Shown one piece after another: positions 1 through 10,800 of a stretch of DNA of 64,000 nt. A program made the position numbers and the translations under genes. This DNA is from Tetragonia tetragonoides. Lineage: Eukaryota > Streptophyta > Magnoliopsida > Caryophyllales > Aizoaceae. The DNA is taken from positions 16,636,001 to 16,700,000 of the forward strand of contig CM076140.1 in the NCBI GenBank assembly GCA_038025085.1, read 5' to 3'. Every line of letters starts with the position of its first letter. The first letter of the stretch is position 1. Below the pieces are notes generated by a model. The model made no database searches. It saw only the letters and a list, made by a program, of their open reading frames with translations, and was not told where the DNA came from.

Positions 1-277
1 ATCGAGCTTCAAGTCAGAAGAGACAGTGGGGTGGCCATTAGAGTGAGTAGTGAAACCATAAGAGCCAACTCTAACAAAATCGACGGAAAGAGGAAATGAA
101 AGGCGACGGACGAGGTCGGCTAAGAAGATATAAGCGCCGGTAGCGACACCAACGAAAGCGGGTGGTGGAGAGGTGGTGAAATCGAGAGTGAGTTGAGTAG
201 CGAGTTCGGTGACTCGGTTTGATATTTGGTCTTCTGTCCATAGTATTTTCTCTATGTCACCATCCATTGAAATGGCC

Positions 278-279
<2 letters not shown>
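1..279 (-). CDS. HGPT: Hypoxanthine phosphoribosyltransferase, 5' part (truncated by window edge)
   Basis: Ninety-three codons are open from the ATG at 279 down to the left edge, so only the N-terminal half is present. The protein starts MAISMDGDIEKILWTEDQIS and continues with GVATGAYIFLADLVRRL and VDFVRVGSYG. These match the N-terminal fold and the loop region of plant hypoxanthine/guanine phosphoribosyltransferases, which salvage hypoxanthine or guanine with PRPP to give IMP or GMP. The PRPP-binding motif and C-terminus lie outside the window. No intron occurs in the visible part. A second in-frame ATG sits four codons after the first; I chose the upstream one because nothing argues against it. 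The leader directly upstream is a GA microsatellite. Family assignment rests on recognition of the conserved residues. Confidence 0.85.

Positions 280-280
<1 letters not shown>

Positions 281-313
<33 letters not shown>
281..313. repeat. (GA)n microsatellite in 5' UTR
   Basis: About 16 GA units lie immediately upstream of the phosphoribosyltransferase start codon, so CT repeats in its mRNA leader. CT-rich leaders are common in plants. Confidence 0.9.
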
Positions 314-320
<7 letters not shown>

Positions 321-445
321 TATATATTAAAGAGAGTTTTCTACTTTTGGTTGTTGGCGATGCGACTGTCGTAGCTAGAAATAGAATTGACAAATGTTAG
401 GAATGGACCTCGGACTTATGGAGTTATTAAAGACCTGCCAAACGG

Positions 446-703
446 ATGGGTCACGTCGGATTCGGATCGGTTAAATACTGGTCTGGGCAAATATCAGTCA
501 AATACATCGGGTCAAATACGGGTTTGGTTTCGGATTATCCAACAGATTTGACAAATATTATCTCACAAATTTCGGATTTGGGTCGGATCATTTCGATCTC
601 GGGTCAAAACGGATCGGTCATTTCGAATTTGAAACTTTTCGGGTCAAGTTTGATCGGGTCTGTGATGGATCGGGTTCGAGTCGGATCAATTTTTACCGGC
701 TGA
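446..703. repeat. Degenerate TCGGGT/CGGATC-type low-complexity repeat
   Basis: The stretch is built from diverged copies of words such as TCGGGTCAA, CGGATCGG and GGTCGGATC. It happens to be open in one frame, but the product is compositionally odd and unlike any family I know. Similar wording recurs on the opposite strand near 48.8-49.0 kb and around 54.05-54.1 kb, so it is a dispersed repeat rather than a gene. Confidence 0.6.
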
Positions 704-1364
704 TATTATGGTCAGCCTATTTATTTTGGGGTTGTTACAAGGTTGACTCAAATGTTAACCTGTCTTACCTTCTTAAGCTCAGTGATTCCAAATTCTATGT
801 TTTTTCTTTTTTTTTTTGCACCATTTTTCTTTTTTTTTTCTTTTTTTGGGGGGGTAATAGAGGGGCTAAGTCTAGGGTGGTTTAAGAAAATCCAAAATCC
901 GATCATCCGATCCGATAGTAAGTCTTTAGGATGGTTTTTGGGGTGTAATAGAGGGGTTAAGTCTCGGAAATAATAATTTTAAGAAAATTTGTCACTCGAC
1001 TTCCATATAAGTTTTGATTTTTTATCAACAAACTCGATCCTATTAAAAAATTACTTGCCCAAAGCATTATTTTATGTCACAACTCTAACACAGGCCTCCT
1101 TAACCATTATTGACCAAAAGTTAGGATAGTGTGTGACGAATTTATCTTTACATGAGTACACAACCTACAGAATATATATGAGCCAAGTAAGTTAACTCTG
1201 TTCTCAAACATAAGTTAAGAAAATGGAATATGTAACGAAGTAGATGACGTACAAGTAATTAAGTCTACTAAAAGTAGAGTTACCAAAAGGAGTTTTATTT
1301 TTTTCAAACAGAAGTTATTTATACATAAACATGTACGTTTTATTTATTTATTATCTTTCTAACC

Positions 1365-1371
1365 TATAAAT
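1365..1371 (+). promoter_or_regulatory. TATA box of prolamin-like gene
   Basis: TATAAAT stands 159 bases before the start codon of the small secreted-protein gene. Transcription would begin near 1395-1400, giving a leader of about 130 bases. This is a sequence match only. Confidence 0.5.
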
Positions 1372-1529
1372 GGGAGTTGGAGTAGATATTTCGTAATATT
1401 ATTCACCTTTTACTCACCTTCCTGATTTCTTTCATTATAAAGTCGAGGGAATTCACATAAAATCTAAGAGGGAAAAAGAAGAAGAAGAAGGAGGAGAAAG
1501 ATAAAAATAAATCTTTTTGTGCGAGCTTT

Positions 1530-1928
1530 ATGGAGGTCAAAACTGTCTTGATTATCAATGAATCCATGACTTTGTTTGTTGTGTTCGTTACCACATTTGG
1601 AGTTGCTAGGCCAAGTAATATTATTCACGAAGCTGAATTACCAAGTCCACTCAGTCCTACAAATCCTACATTGGATTGCGCACAAAAGTTAAGTAGTGAT
1701 TGTGGTGATGAAATATTCCATTTTGTATTTAAGAATGGTAAAAATGTTACAAAACAATGTTGCAGACAACTTTTAAATATGGGTAGAGGATGTCATGATC
1801 TCTTAACGAAATCTGTTGATGGGGGAGATTCTGACGACGAAGTACGAAATATATTGTACAAAAGTGATAAAGTTTGGATACTTTGTGAACTCAATGGTCA
1901 AATTATTGAGATTGGTGTGCGTGGGTAG
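1530..1928 (+). CDS. Small secreted six-cysteine protein, prolamin-like / ECA1-gametogenesis type
   Basis: A single-exon ORF of 132 residues. A hydrophobic stretch around residues 13-26 (MTLFVVFVTTFGVA) looks like a signal peptide, so translation may really start at Met13. The mature part has six cysteines (about residues 50, 58, 77, 78, 88, 119) in the order C-x7-C-x18-CC-x9-C-x30-C. That matches the plant prolamin-like domain (PF05617, formerly DUF784), which includes egg-cell-secreted and ECA1-like reproductive proteins. In that family the cysteines form disulfides in a small secreted helical protein. A TATA box lies upstream. An acidic DGGDSDDE stretch near residue 98 precedes the last cysteine. 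The family call is fairly sure; a reproductive role is inferred from the family only. Confidence 0.72.
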   Translation: MEVKTVLIINESMTLFVVFVTTFGVARPSNIIHEAELPSPLSPTNPTLDCAQKLSSDCGDEIFHFVFKNGKNVTKQCCRQLLNMGRGCHDLLTKSVDGGDSDDEVRNILYKSDKVWILCELNGQIIEIGVRG

Positions 1929-2393
1929 TCTAGTGGCACCCCCACTAATTTCTTTTAATGACTTGGATTCAAGTGTTAATATAGGCTTTTAAATTTTAGA
2001 AATAAGAATTCATTTTAGTTATTTTAAATAATGCAGAACTTTTAAAACCATTAACCCGCTATTTAGAATTTTCTTTCCATTGTCTCTTTTAATCTCTATT
2101 TGGATTTCACATATATGAATGAATAATTTAATAAGATCATACTCCCTGTGTTCCCACTTTCCCTAATTATTTCCAAATCAAACTGACTCAGAGTTTAAGA
2201 AAGATAATTTCGACCATGTGAGTTTTAATAATATCATTAAAACTCATTAATATCATTTTTTGGATTTGATTGTAGGTTCTTCGTTTCTTTCACTACCATC
2301 GCTTTTTTTTTCTTTTTCTTTTCGATCACCCATTACGAGTAATTTGTTTTGGATGGAGTAATCAATTTATGCAGACAATGCAGTTGAGACTTA

Positions 2394-2599
2394 GCCCCTG
2401 TTCTATTCACCTTCTTTTTTTTGAACTTGACTAAATTTTTTAGAACTGAACTTATTTTTATTGAATCCACAATAACAAATAGTAAAATTGTACTTTAATT
2501 TACCGGCTTCAACTGAAATTTTCTAAACTAAACTTTTTTTTACTGAACTAAACTATACTTTACTGAATATTTCGGAGAGAAGTCAAAGAAATTAGGGCC
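2394..2599. mobile_element. Probable decayed MITE rich in TGAACT words
   Basis: The segment begins GCCCCTGTTCTATTCACC and ends with a diverged inverse of this, about 14 of 20 positions matching. Its body repeats TGAACTGAACT/TTACTGAACT wording. That composition is typical of a small non-autonomous DNA transposon. The termini are too eroded for a certain target duplication. Confidence 0.4.
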
Positions 2600-2840
2600 T
2601 AGGACACTATCCAAAACTCCCAACGGACTAGGCTCTAAATAAAGACGGCCCTAGTAGTACGGGCCATGAGCGTCAAAAACTAAGCCCAAACACACAGCGA
2701 AAAACACATTGGCGCCAAAACACGGAACATTGCATAAATTGAAAATTGAAATCTCCATATACTTCCATTTCTTATTCCTTAACGAGCAACACAATTTCAA
2801 GTTCAATTTCAAAAATTCCATATCACAACATTCATCAACA

Positions 2841-5800
2841 ATGTTCAAGAACTTCAAAGCCACCGTTTTCATAGCCGTCCAGTGCTGCCAATGTTCCACG
2901 ATGCAGGCACTCTCTCTCTCTCTCTCTCTCTCTAGATGGGTCGATTTAATTTTTTTGGTTGACAAAGTTAAATTAAATGGGTCAATTTGTTAGCCTGATT
3001 TTCTTTGTTTGAAGCAGGTGAAACAGCAGAAAAAAAGCAGCAACAAATGGGTATGTGTGGTATGCAACGAGAAACCATCGGTGAGGAAAGTTTACGCTCA
3101 AGGTTACCAAGCCAAAGACGTTCGCCAATTTGTCCAGTCATTCAATATGTCTCGCCAGCTCGCTGATGAACATGCTGCCGTTCAAAATGGTGATGATTCT
3201 TCTCTTGGGCATTTCGTCGAACACTTGGAAGGCACTCATGTTACGGTGCAGAAGAAGATGAAAACGCGTGCTGATTGGAGTGAGTATATTGAAGATGAGG
3301 AAGTCGGAGATCCTGTTTACTTGAAGTCGGTATCAAAAGGTTGAACAATAATTTGTTTTTTTCTTTTTTGTATGTATTGTTTGCGTGTGCGTGCGTGTGC
3401 GTGTGCGTGCGTGTGCGAGTTTTTGATTGTTTGGTGTTTTGGTGAATTATGCAGAGGTGAATGCATATGAACCAGAAATTGTGACGGAATTTCCTGATGG
3501 GGGATTGTTCAAGAAGCTGAAATTGAAGGGAAAATGTGATTCTTCGTCCTCTTACAAGATGGGCAATAAAAATGAGGTTTACAAACCCCAATTCTCCAAG
3601 AGAGACACTAATAAGAGACCTCAAAGACAAGGTGCTTCATTTCTTCACTTACTCTCAATTTGATCTCCAAATATGCTCTTAGAATTTGGTAGTAGCTGAT
3701 TTGCTTGAATTTGAAGTTGTTTTAGCAGTTGATTTTGTTTTTTTTTTAGTGGAAAGGGTTTTAGCAGTTGAATTGATTGAACTTGCTGCTTCTAAATATC
3801 CAAAATGCCAAAACTATTTGTTTTGAACATGAGGAATGTGTTGGGGAAAACTACGGTATTTACCCACAATCACAACAACAGATAATCGGAAAAATAAAGT
3901 GCAAGAACCCAAAAAAACAACACAAACAATTTTACGTGGAAAACCCCTCTCAATTAGGGGAAAAACCACGGTGCGGATCTCCACGCACTAAACAATAATC
4001 CACTATAATAATCAAGAGTACAATCGGTAACAATCACAAGATCAAACAACAAGTAGACAATCTATCTTTGGTACTAGCACAAATTGACAAACCCTAACTC
4101 AATTTGGTACTCTCACAAAACCAAAGATACACCCACAAAATACCTGTCGATGACCGATCCGAATACTCCGATTATCTTCACCCAAACAAACCGAATTAAC
4201 CGTGAACTGGAACAAACCTCTTTGTTTGTCTCTCACTCACTGGCTCTCTTCCTTTCTTTTTGTTCGGCTGTGCTCTGCTTCTGCCGTTTTGCATAAGCCT
4301 CTGATGGTTCTTTTATAATCAATCAAGGCTTTTGATTAGCAGTTTCCCATATCAACTAAAATTCCTCTTCTTTTTTTTTGTTTTTGTTTTGTTTTCTTTT
4401 TTTTTCTTTTCTTTTTCTTTTGTTTTATTTTATTTCTTTACAAAACTAAAATAAAATAAAACACAACTTAATAATACTATTTGGTATTTGGGGCGTTACC
4501 TCAACAAATCCTCCCTCGACCCAAATCACCAAATACTTCCACCTTGTCCGAGAAACGGACCTTTTTCTTCACGGTCTTGCTCCTCCCTATGCAATGACCC
4601 TCAACATAACACAAGTTGTTCTCCGCCTTCTTTCCTTGCACAATCAAAGTAGCACCACGATACACTTTGCACCACCTTCCCGTACCAATGTATCTACATC
4701 CTTGCGATGTCAACTCACCCAATGAAATCACGTTAACACGAGCATCGGGTACATATCTCACATTGTGGAAGGTTCTAGTCACACCACCATGGAGCTCAAT
4801 GCGGATGCTTCCCATCCCTTTGGTCTTCAACTTACCACTCCCCATGTTAATGTCACCATACTCACCATCTTGGCACAAAGTATCAAACATAGCATGGTCT
4901 CTACAAATATGAACTGAAGCGCCGGAGTCCAACACCCAACTCTCTTGGCTTTCCTTCCCCTCATTGTTACTAGCCAAGAACAACTCTTTATTACCATCAC
5001 AAGACATAGCCACATTAGAGGAACCGCTATCATCATCAATTTTTGTCTTACCCATCTTCTCTTGCAGCTGCTTGAAACTCTTCAAATCATCTCTCATCTT
5101 TGGGCAACGACTTTGAATATGACCCTTCTCACCACAATAGTAACACTCCACGTTACTAAAGTCTCTCGCGCGCGACTTCGATCTACTTCTCGGGCCACCA
5201 CCTCTTCTCTCATGATTCCTCCCTCTTTCGGACACCTCCGCAGCTAGTACTCTATCTCCTCCATCACTTGAAGAGATACCATCAACCTGCAACATCATCC
5301 GATCATTCTCTCTCAACACTGTCATTGCTTCATCTAGTGTAATCTCTGTCCTCCCTACAAGTAATGTCTGCACAATTGGCCTGTAGGACTTAGGTAGTGA
5401 AGCCAACAATAACAATGCCTCCTCTTGATCAGAGATCTTCTCATCTGCATTTCTCAACTGACATACTAGCTGGTTAAAGTTATTAATGTGGTCCTGCAAC
5501 ACTGTACCTTGCTCCATCTTTAGCTGGTACAACTCATATCTCAAACAAAGCTTGTTAGTCAGTGACTTTGATGCATATACACTCTGGAGCTTATCCAACA
5601 ACTTCTTTGGATCTGTCTCAGTCAAGTAATTATACTTGATCTCCGGAGCCATAGCTAATCTAATAGTACTGACAGTTTTCTTCTTCTTCGATGTCCATTG
5701 GGCATCGGTCACCCCACTAGGCTTTGTCTCATCTAAAGCCTCATCTAAATTTTGTTGAACCAACAAATCCTCAACCGTACTCTTCCACACAGTAAAATTA

Positions 5801-7111
5801 ATTTTACCATCAAACAAAGGAATTTCAAATTTGGGCACACTACCAGACATGTTACTTGCACAAAATAATTCCTCCTTCAACAAATACAGTAATTTTCCCA
5901 CCACCGATCCTACAACCAAAAGCTCTGATACCACTGTTGGGGAAAACTACGGTATTTACCCACAATCACAACAACAGATAATCGGAAAAATAAAGTGCAA
6001 GAACCCAAAAAAACAACACAAACAATTTTACGTGGAAAACCCCTCTCAATTAGGGGAAAAACCACGGTGCGGATCTCCACGCACTAAACAATATGATCCA
6101 CTATGATAATCAAGAGTACAATCGGTAACAATCACAAGATCAAACAACAAGTAGACAATCTATCTTTGGTACTAGCACAAATTGACAAACCCTAACTCAA
6201 TTTGGTACTCTCACAAAACCAAAGATACACCCACAAAATACCTGTCGATGACCGATCCGAATACTCCGATTATCTTCACCCAAACAAACCGAATTAACCG
6301 TGAACTGGAACAAACCTCTTTGTTTGTCTCTCACTCACTGGCTCTCTTCCTTTCTTTTTGTTCGGCTGTGCTCTGCTTCTGCCGTTTTGCATAAGCCTCT
6401 GATGGTTCTTTTATAATCAATCAAGGCTTTTGATTAGCAGTTTCCCATATCAACTAAAATTCCTCTTCTTTTTTTTTGTTTTTGTTTTCTTTTCTTTTTT
6501 TTTCTTTTCTTTTTCTTTTGTTTTATTTTATTTCTTTACAAAACTAAAATAAAATAAAACACAACTTAATAATACTATTTGGTATTTGGGGCGTTACCTC
6601 AACAGAATGTTAGGATTGCTGTTGGGGATTTACCTTTACTTCTAATTGCTCAGTTGAAGTTGCACCAAAGGAGCCTATGAGAAATCAGTCAAGATTAACG
6701 AAAGTCGATGTGATATCGGATAGAAATGTGGGAAATGACAATGATCTGCCAAGAAATGTCAGAAGGGGCTGGGTGGATGATCAACAACAGAAGCAACAGA
6801 TGGGAATGGCAAAACAGGGCGCATCCAAATGGAGTGAGTACATTGTGTCAGACGACTGTGGGGCGAATGACAATGATCTGCCCAGAAATGTGAGAAGGGG
6901 TTGGGAGGAGCATGATCAACCACAGAAGCAGCATATGGAAACAGCAAAACGGAGCACATCAAAATGGAATGAATACATGGAGGAGGATGAGGGCAGCTGT
7001 TTTCGAGGAGAGAAATCGACATTTGATGATGATGTGAACCTGATGTGCCACTATGATATGGAGTCTACAGATCAAAGGGTAGAAGACGACATCCACCCTG
7101 ACTTCTTGTAG
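2841..7111 (+). CDS. MRNIP-like zinc-ribbon protein, four exons
   Basis: Exons 2841-2906, 3018-3339, 3455-3631 and 6654-7111 join in phase to 340 residues. The N-terminal domain has a zinc ribbon, QCCQCSTMQ followed by KWVCVVCNEKPSVRKVYAQG, then DVRQFVQSFNMSRQ. This matches the MRN complex-interacting protein domain (PF15749), known in animals for binding the MRE11-RAD50-NBS1 break-repair complex. A role in DNA repair here is by homology only. The C-terminus is acidic and repetitive: WSEY-type motifs occur three times (ADWSEYIEDE, SKWSEYIVSD, SKWNEYMEED), and NDNDLPRNVRRGW occurs twice. Intron 1 would use a GC donor (ATGCAG|GCACTC) at a CT microsatellite. Intron 3 holds a complete 2.8-kb retrotransposon, yet the flanking splice signals and phase remain intact. 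Exon 4 ends at a TAG. Confidence 0.82.
2909..2933. repeat. (CT)n microsatellite at intron 1 donor
   Basis: About 11 CT units begin three bases after the inferred GC-type splice donor of the MRNIP-like gene. Slippage here may have altered the splice site. Confidence 0.85.
3382..3419. repeat. GTGCGT-type microsatellite in MRNIP-like intron 2
   Basis: Alternating GTGTGCGTGC units within the intron between 3340 and 3454. No function is apparent. Confidence 0.8.
3839..4506 (-). repeat. 3' LTR of the Copia-type element
   Basis: A 668-bp repeat, TG...CA bounded, nearly identical to 5935-6604. It contains a T-rich run and, in its first six bases on the minus strand, the stop codon of the gag ORF. 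Confidence 0.93.
4501..5850 (-). CDS. Copia-type Gag-protease polyprotein (no integrase or RT)
   Basis: The ORF is open from an in-frame ATG at 5934, but the protein most likely starts at 5850 (MSGSVPKFEIPLFDG), the usual start of Copia Gag. The Gag core with its conserved tail (LASLPKSYRPIVQTLL) is followed by a CCHC zinc knuckle CYYCGEKGHIQSRC. Then comes an aspartic-protease motif WVLDSGASVHICRDH and the region normally leading to integrase (GSIRIELHGGVTRTFHNVRY, then VNVISLGEL). The frame then ends at a TGA inside the 3' LTR. Gag packages element RNA into virus-like particles and the protease would cleave Gag. The ORF has no internal stops, consistent with recent activity. Confidence 0.9.
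   Translation of the reverse strand: MSGSVPKFEIPLFDGKINFTVWKSTVEDLLVQQNLDEALDETKPSGVTDAQWTSKKKKTVSTIRLAMAPEIKYNYLTETDPKKLLDKLQSVYASKSLTNKLCLRYELYQLKMEQGTVLQDHINNFNQLVCQLRNADEKISDQEEALLLLASLPKSYRPIVQTLLVGRTEITLDEAMTVLRENDRMMLQVDGISSSDGGDRVLAAEVSERGRNHERRGGGPRSRSKSRARDFSNVECYYCGEKGHIQSRCPKMRDDLKSFKQLQEKMGKTKIDDDSGSSNVAMSCDGNKELFLASNNEGKESQESWVLDSGASVHICRDHAMFDTLCQDGEYGDINMGSGKLKTKGMGSIRIELHGGVTRTFHNVRYVPDARVNVISLGELTSQGCRYIGTGRWCKVYRGATLIVQGKKAENNLCYVEGHCIGRSKTVKKKVRFSDKVEVFGDLGRGRIC
5935..6604 (-). repeat. 5' LTR of the Copia-type element
   Basis: A 670-bp direct repeat of 3839-4506. It is next to the primer-binding site, which identifies it as the 5' LTR of the leftward-pointing element. Confidence 0.93.
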
Positions 7112-7883
7112 CCTCCTCCCATGGATTATGTGCATATAATTTGAGATGAAGGTGCACATAAATCGTATTAGAGTTACTTCAATTGTGATAATGGTGCATA
7201 TAATTAGTATTAGTTCTTAAATTGAAACCGTTTTGGCTCTGTATGGATGTTAAAGGTTATCTTGTACGATAGCTTTCAATATTAACCACAAAGATCAAAC
7301 TTAAACATTCAGTGATGAAGAAAATTGAGATGATGCGGAAAAGCTGCTGTAGTTGCTTTCTAGCCTCTATGTTTTTGGCCTACAGTAAAGCAGTGAGTTG
7401 ATACAATGAAGGTTGTGCTCATAAAAACTAAATGCATTAATATTGCAACCATGAACGCTTTCGCACTTCACATAAGCATCTTTTGGCAACATACTAGATA
7501 CTACCCATGAACACAAAGCCACAACATTGCAAATAAACTTCATAAACAAAACCCAAATGATCGATAATCATATCTAGAGCTAGAATAAATTGTCAACTGT
7601 GGTCAGATATTAACAGTTTGAAAAAAGAAACAATTCCTATTGGCCAAAGCAGCCTAAATTCATGTTCAAATCCTATATCAATCAAAGCAGTCTAACCGCT
7701 TCCAATGTAACCCACCCCAAAAGAATAGCCTAAATTTTGTGAGGAGAAATACCACACAAAAATGACATCCCAACATCCCTATAATATTGAGCCTAAAGAG
7801 AGATTTGACAGCAAGAGTATCTAAAATTTGGGCAATTCCTCCAAAAAAAAATTTCATTAGCAGAGGCTAGAGCATAAAGGGCT
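7112..7883. other. Spacer between convergent gene ends
   Basis: This holds the 3' flank of the MRNIP-like gene and, on the other strand, the 3' flank of the PABP gene. I see no additional gene and no recognisable repeat. Confidence 0.6.
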
Positions 7884-10800
7884 TTATTCAGCCACCGACA
7901 AAGGGCCAATCGGGTCACCAATATTGGGACCTAAGGTAGTTGAATGGAGAACATCCTTGGCCTCAGCAATCTTCTTCTTAAGTACATCAGGAGACTCAAT
8001 CAGGTGTAATACTTCTGTCTGATCCATCTCTAGCAGCATGCCAGTCACTTTCGCTGCATTATCATGCTCAACACTCTCCACCAATGGATATAGATGTTCC
8101 CCAAGCATCTGGAACAAAATTGAAATGTTTTACAAACATCTAGTGAACTGACATGACATTATCAACATTTACCAAACCTCAAAAGCATCATCATCATTTT
8201 AACATATTTCAAAAAAAAAAAAAAAAATCCTATCATTTACCATGTGATCCCTCCACCAATGACAAAAAAAGAAAGGAAAAAAAGAAACTGATCAACATGG
8301 GGAAGGTGAAATGAAGAAGAGTTGAGCACTGAAATTTTCATATTTTTAGACATACCATACGCTGACTGTTTGGAGAAGCTGCAGCTAGAGCAGATGCAAG
8401 TGTTGACATCGACACTGGACCAGATTTGGCAATATCTGTAGAAGTCATGCATTCCTGATACGTCCAGGGGCATTGGCATTATCGATCTTCCAAGTCCATG
8501 AGGAGTGTCAGAACGATCAACGCCATTGCGTCTGGTCCCAAAGTATCTATAATTCTGACCACCATTGCGAGAAACCTGTGTTACAAAGTAATGAGTAGAA
8601 GGGAGTCACTAATCACAATATCTTTTAACCAAGGAATCAAGCTATAGAACAGAAGGCAGTGAGCCAAAAGGAGCAAATGTGTAGAAAGCTACTCAGGGAG
8701 TAAGGTCACAGGCATAGACTAACAATCATTTAGAGTTTCTGCAAAGAATGGAAGGATTAGAACACACCTGATGTTGTTGCTGCAAGTGATTTCCACCTCT
8801 CCTGACACCCAAACGTTGTCCAGGTTGTCCGAGCCTCTGGAGGTGGTAAGGCATCATAAAGTTTGGGCCTCCTGGACGCATTCCGGGAAAAATTTGCTGC
8901 TGAAAGCCATAACCTGCAGGCTGTGGGGGAAGCATACCAGGAGCACCTTGGCCAAAATAAACATGTTGAGGTGGAAGCCTAGATGCCCCAGGAAGGAAGG
9001 CTGACATCCCTGAAGGCAAAGGTATCATCCCTCCTTGTGCTCGAATTTGAGCAAAATGAGCCTGAAAAGGATTAAGGGAGTCCTCTCAAAATAACTCATA
9101 CTCAGTTCTAGACAATCAACACCAAAGAGCAAAACTAGTCATAAAACCGTTAATATTCTAAATACAACCAATCAACATTCAAAGGCAACTATCACAGATA
9201 AATTGCTTAATAGTATATAACTCTGTGACTATTTCAATTTTAAGAAATGAAGGCACTCTTAAGCTGCTTTGCTATTCTCACGTCACTACAACAAAAATAG
9301 AGTAACAAACATAATAAAGAATGAAAAAATTGAACATCTTCTTACATGAAATTTATAATAACACAACACGATAATGCATTAGAATCTACATTAAGCAAAT
9401 TGAAGAATTTTAAAATAATAGCAAAATGAAGATCCATCTCCCAGTAATTTATATATATTGGTATCAAAGCATGAAATAAAGAGGTCCAAGGGTGCACTGT
9501 GCGCACAAGCCAAACTGAGAAATAAGAAGGGATAAATTGCTAACATAATAACCTAAATCAAATAAATAGTAAGAAATAAGTACCTAAGAGAACTATGTTA
9601 AAATAATGAAAATACACTACTACCTGTAGTTTTGCTTTCCTTTCTTCTTTGTGTTGGGCAACATCAACGTAAATCGGCTTTCTTCCAATCATCTTACCAT
9701 TCATTTCACTTATCTGTCACAATTTTTAACACATTATTATACAATGTCTTATAAAGAGGATAAACTATTTTATGAAAGGTAAGGACAAAGCAAATTACTG
9801 CTCTTGCTGCTTCCTCCGGGGTCGAGAATGATACAAAACCAGATCCCTTGCTTACTCCATGAGGATCAAGCATTATCTAATAATGTTCAACACAAATAAA
9901 TCATTAAAATATAAAAAAAATAATTCCCTAAAAAAAATCTGAATGTAAATACACAAAATAGTTATATATACCTTAACCGATGAAATAATTCCGAACTTTG
10001 AAAATAACTCTTTCAAATTTTCCTCATTAATGCTATCATCAAGATTTTTCAAATACAAATTGGCACCCTTCAACTTTTCATAGCGCCGGATCCTTTCTTG
10101 TTCAAACTTGGCCTTCAACTCTGCTAATCTCTCTGCTTTTGTTTGAGCTCTTCCCACATACCAAACCTTATCATCATGATCGGTCCCATTCAAATTATCA
10201 ACAGCAGTGATGGCAGAATCAGGACTCTGAAAATTCACAAAACCAAAACACCTAGACTTGCCACTTGCATCCTTCATTACAACCGCACTGGTAATGGAAC
10301 CATAAGCACTAAAAATTTTCTTAAGTTCCTCATCAGTAGAATCCTCACTCAAATTTTTCACATAAACATTAGTAAATTTCGGTGATCCATTAGTACCATG
10401 TCTTTCCTGACGCCTTTTAAAAATCCCAACATAAACTTGTTTGTCATTCAACAACATGCCATTTAAACTATTTATTGCAGTTTGTGCTGCTTCTTCCCGC
10501 TCATACTGAACAAATCCATACCCTTTAGATTGACCATTACTATCAACATCTACCTTGCAGGATAGAACAGTGCCAAAAACAGCAAAAGTGTCGTGCAAAG
10601 CCTTATTGTCTATGGAGGCGTCCAAGTTCTTAATAAAAACATTGGCACGTCCACTCTTGCGAAGGCTAGGATCCCGCTGAGAAAACATAACCCTGATCGG
10701 TCTGCCATTAACAGGTGTAAAATTCAAAACCTCCATCGCCCTTGAAGCTGCAAAGACCATCCAAGTTAAATCAAAACATAACTTCAGTAACAATAATGCC

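Larger units (their letters stand above)
3839..6604 (-). mobile_element. Complete non-autonomous Copia-type LTR element (gag-protease only, TR-GAG-like)
   Basis: Two long terminal repeats, 3839-4506 and 5935-6604, start TGTTGGGG and end CAACA. They differ only by a few short indels and substitutions. The target duplication GAATG flanks both ends (3834-3838 and 6605-6609). On the minus strand the primer-binding site TGGTATCAGAGC touches the right LTR (about 5923-5934), and a purine tract (GGGTCGAGGGAGGA) touches the left one, so the element points left. The interior is only 1.4 kb: one gag-protease ORF with no integrase, reverse transcriptase or RNase H. It must rely on proteins from another element. 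It sits in intron 3 of the MRNIP-like gene. Near-identical LTRs indicate a recent insertion. Confidence 0.95.

Noticed and set aside
209..400. Plus-strand frame with an Arg-Glu run
   Set aside because: It is the GA microsatellite read as RE repeats, antisense to the phosphoribosyltransferase exon.
4616..5247. Short plus-strand frames inside the Copia-type element
   Set aside because: Antisense shadows of the intact gag-protease ORF.
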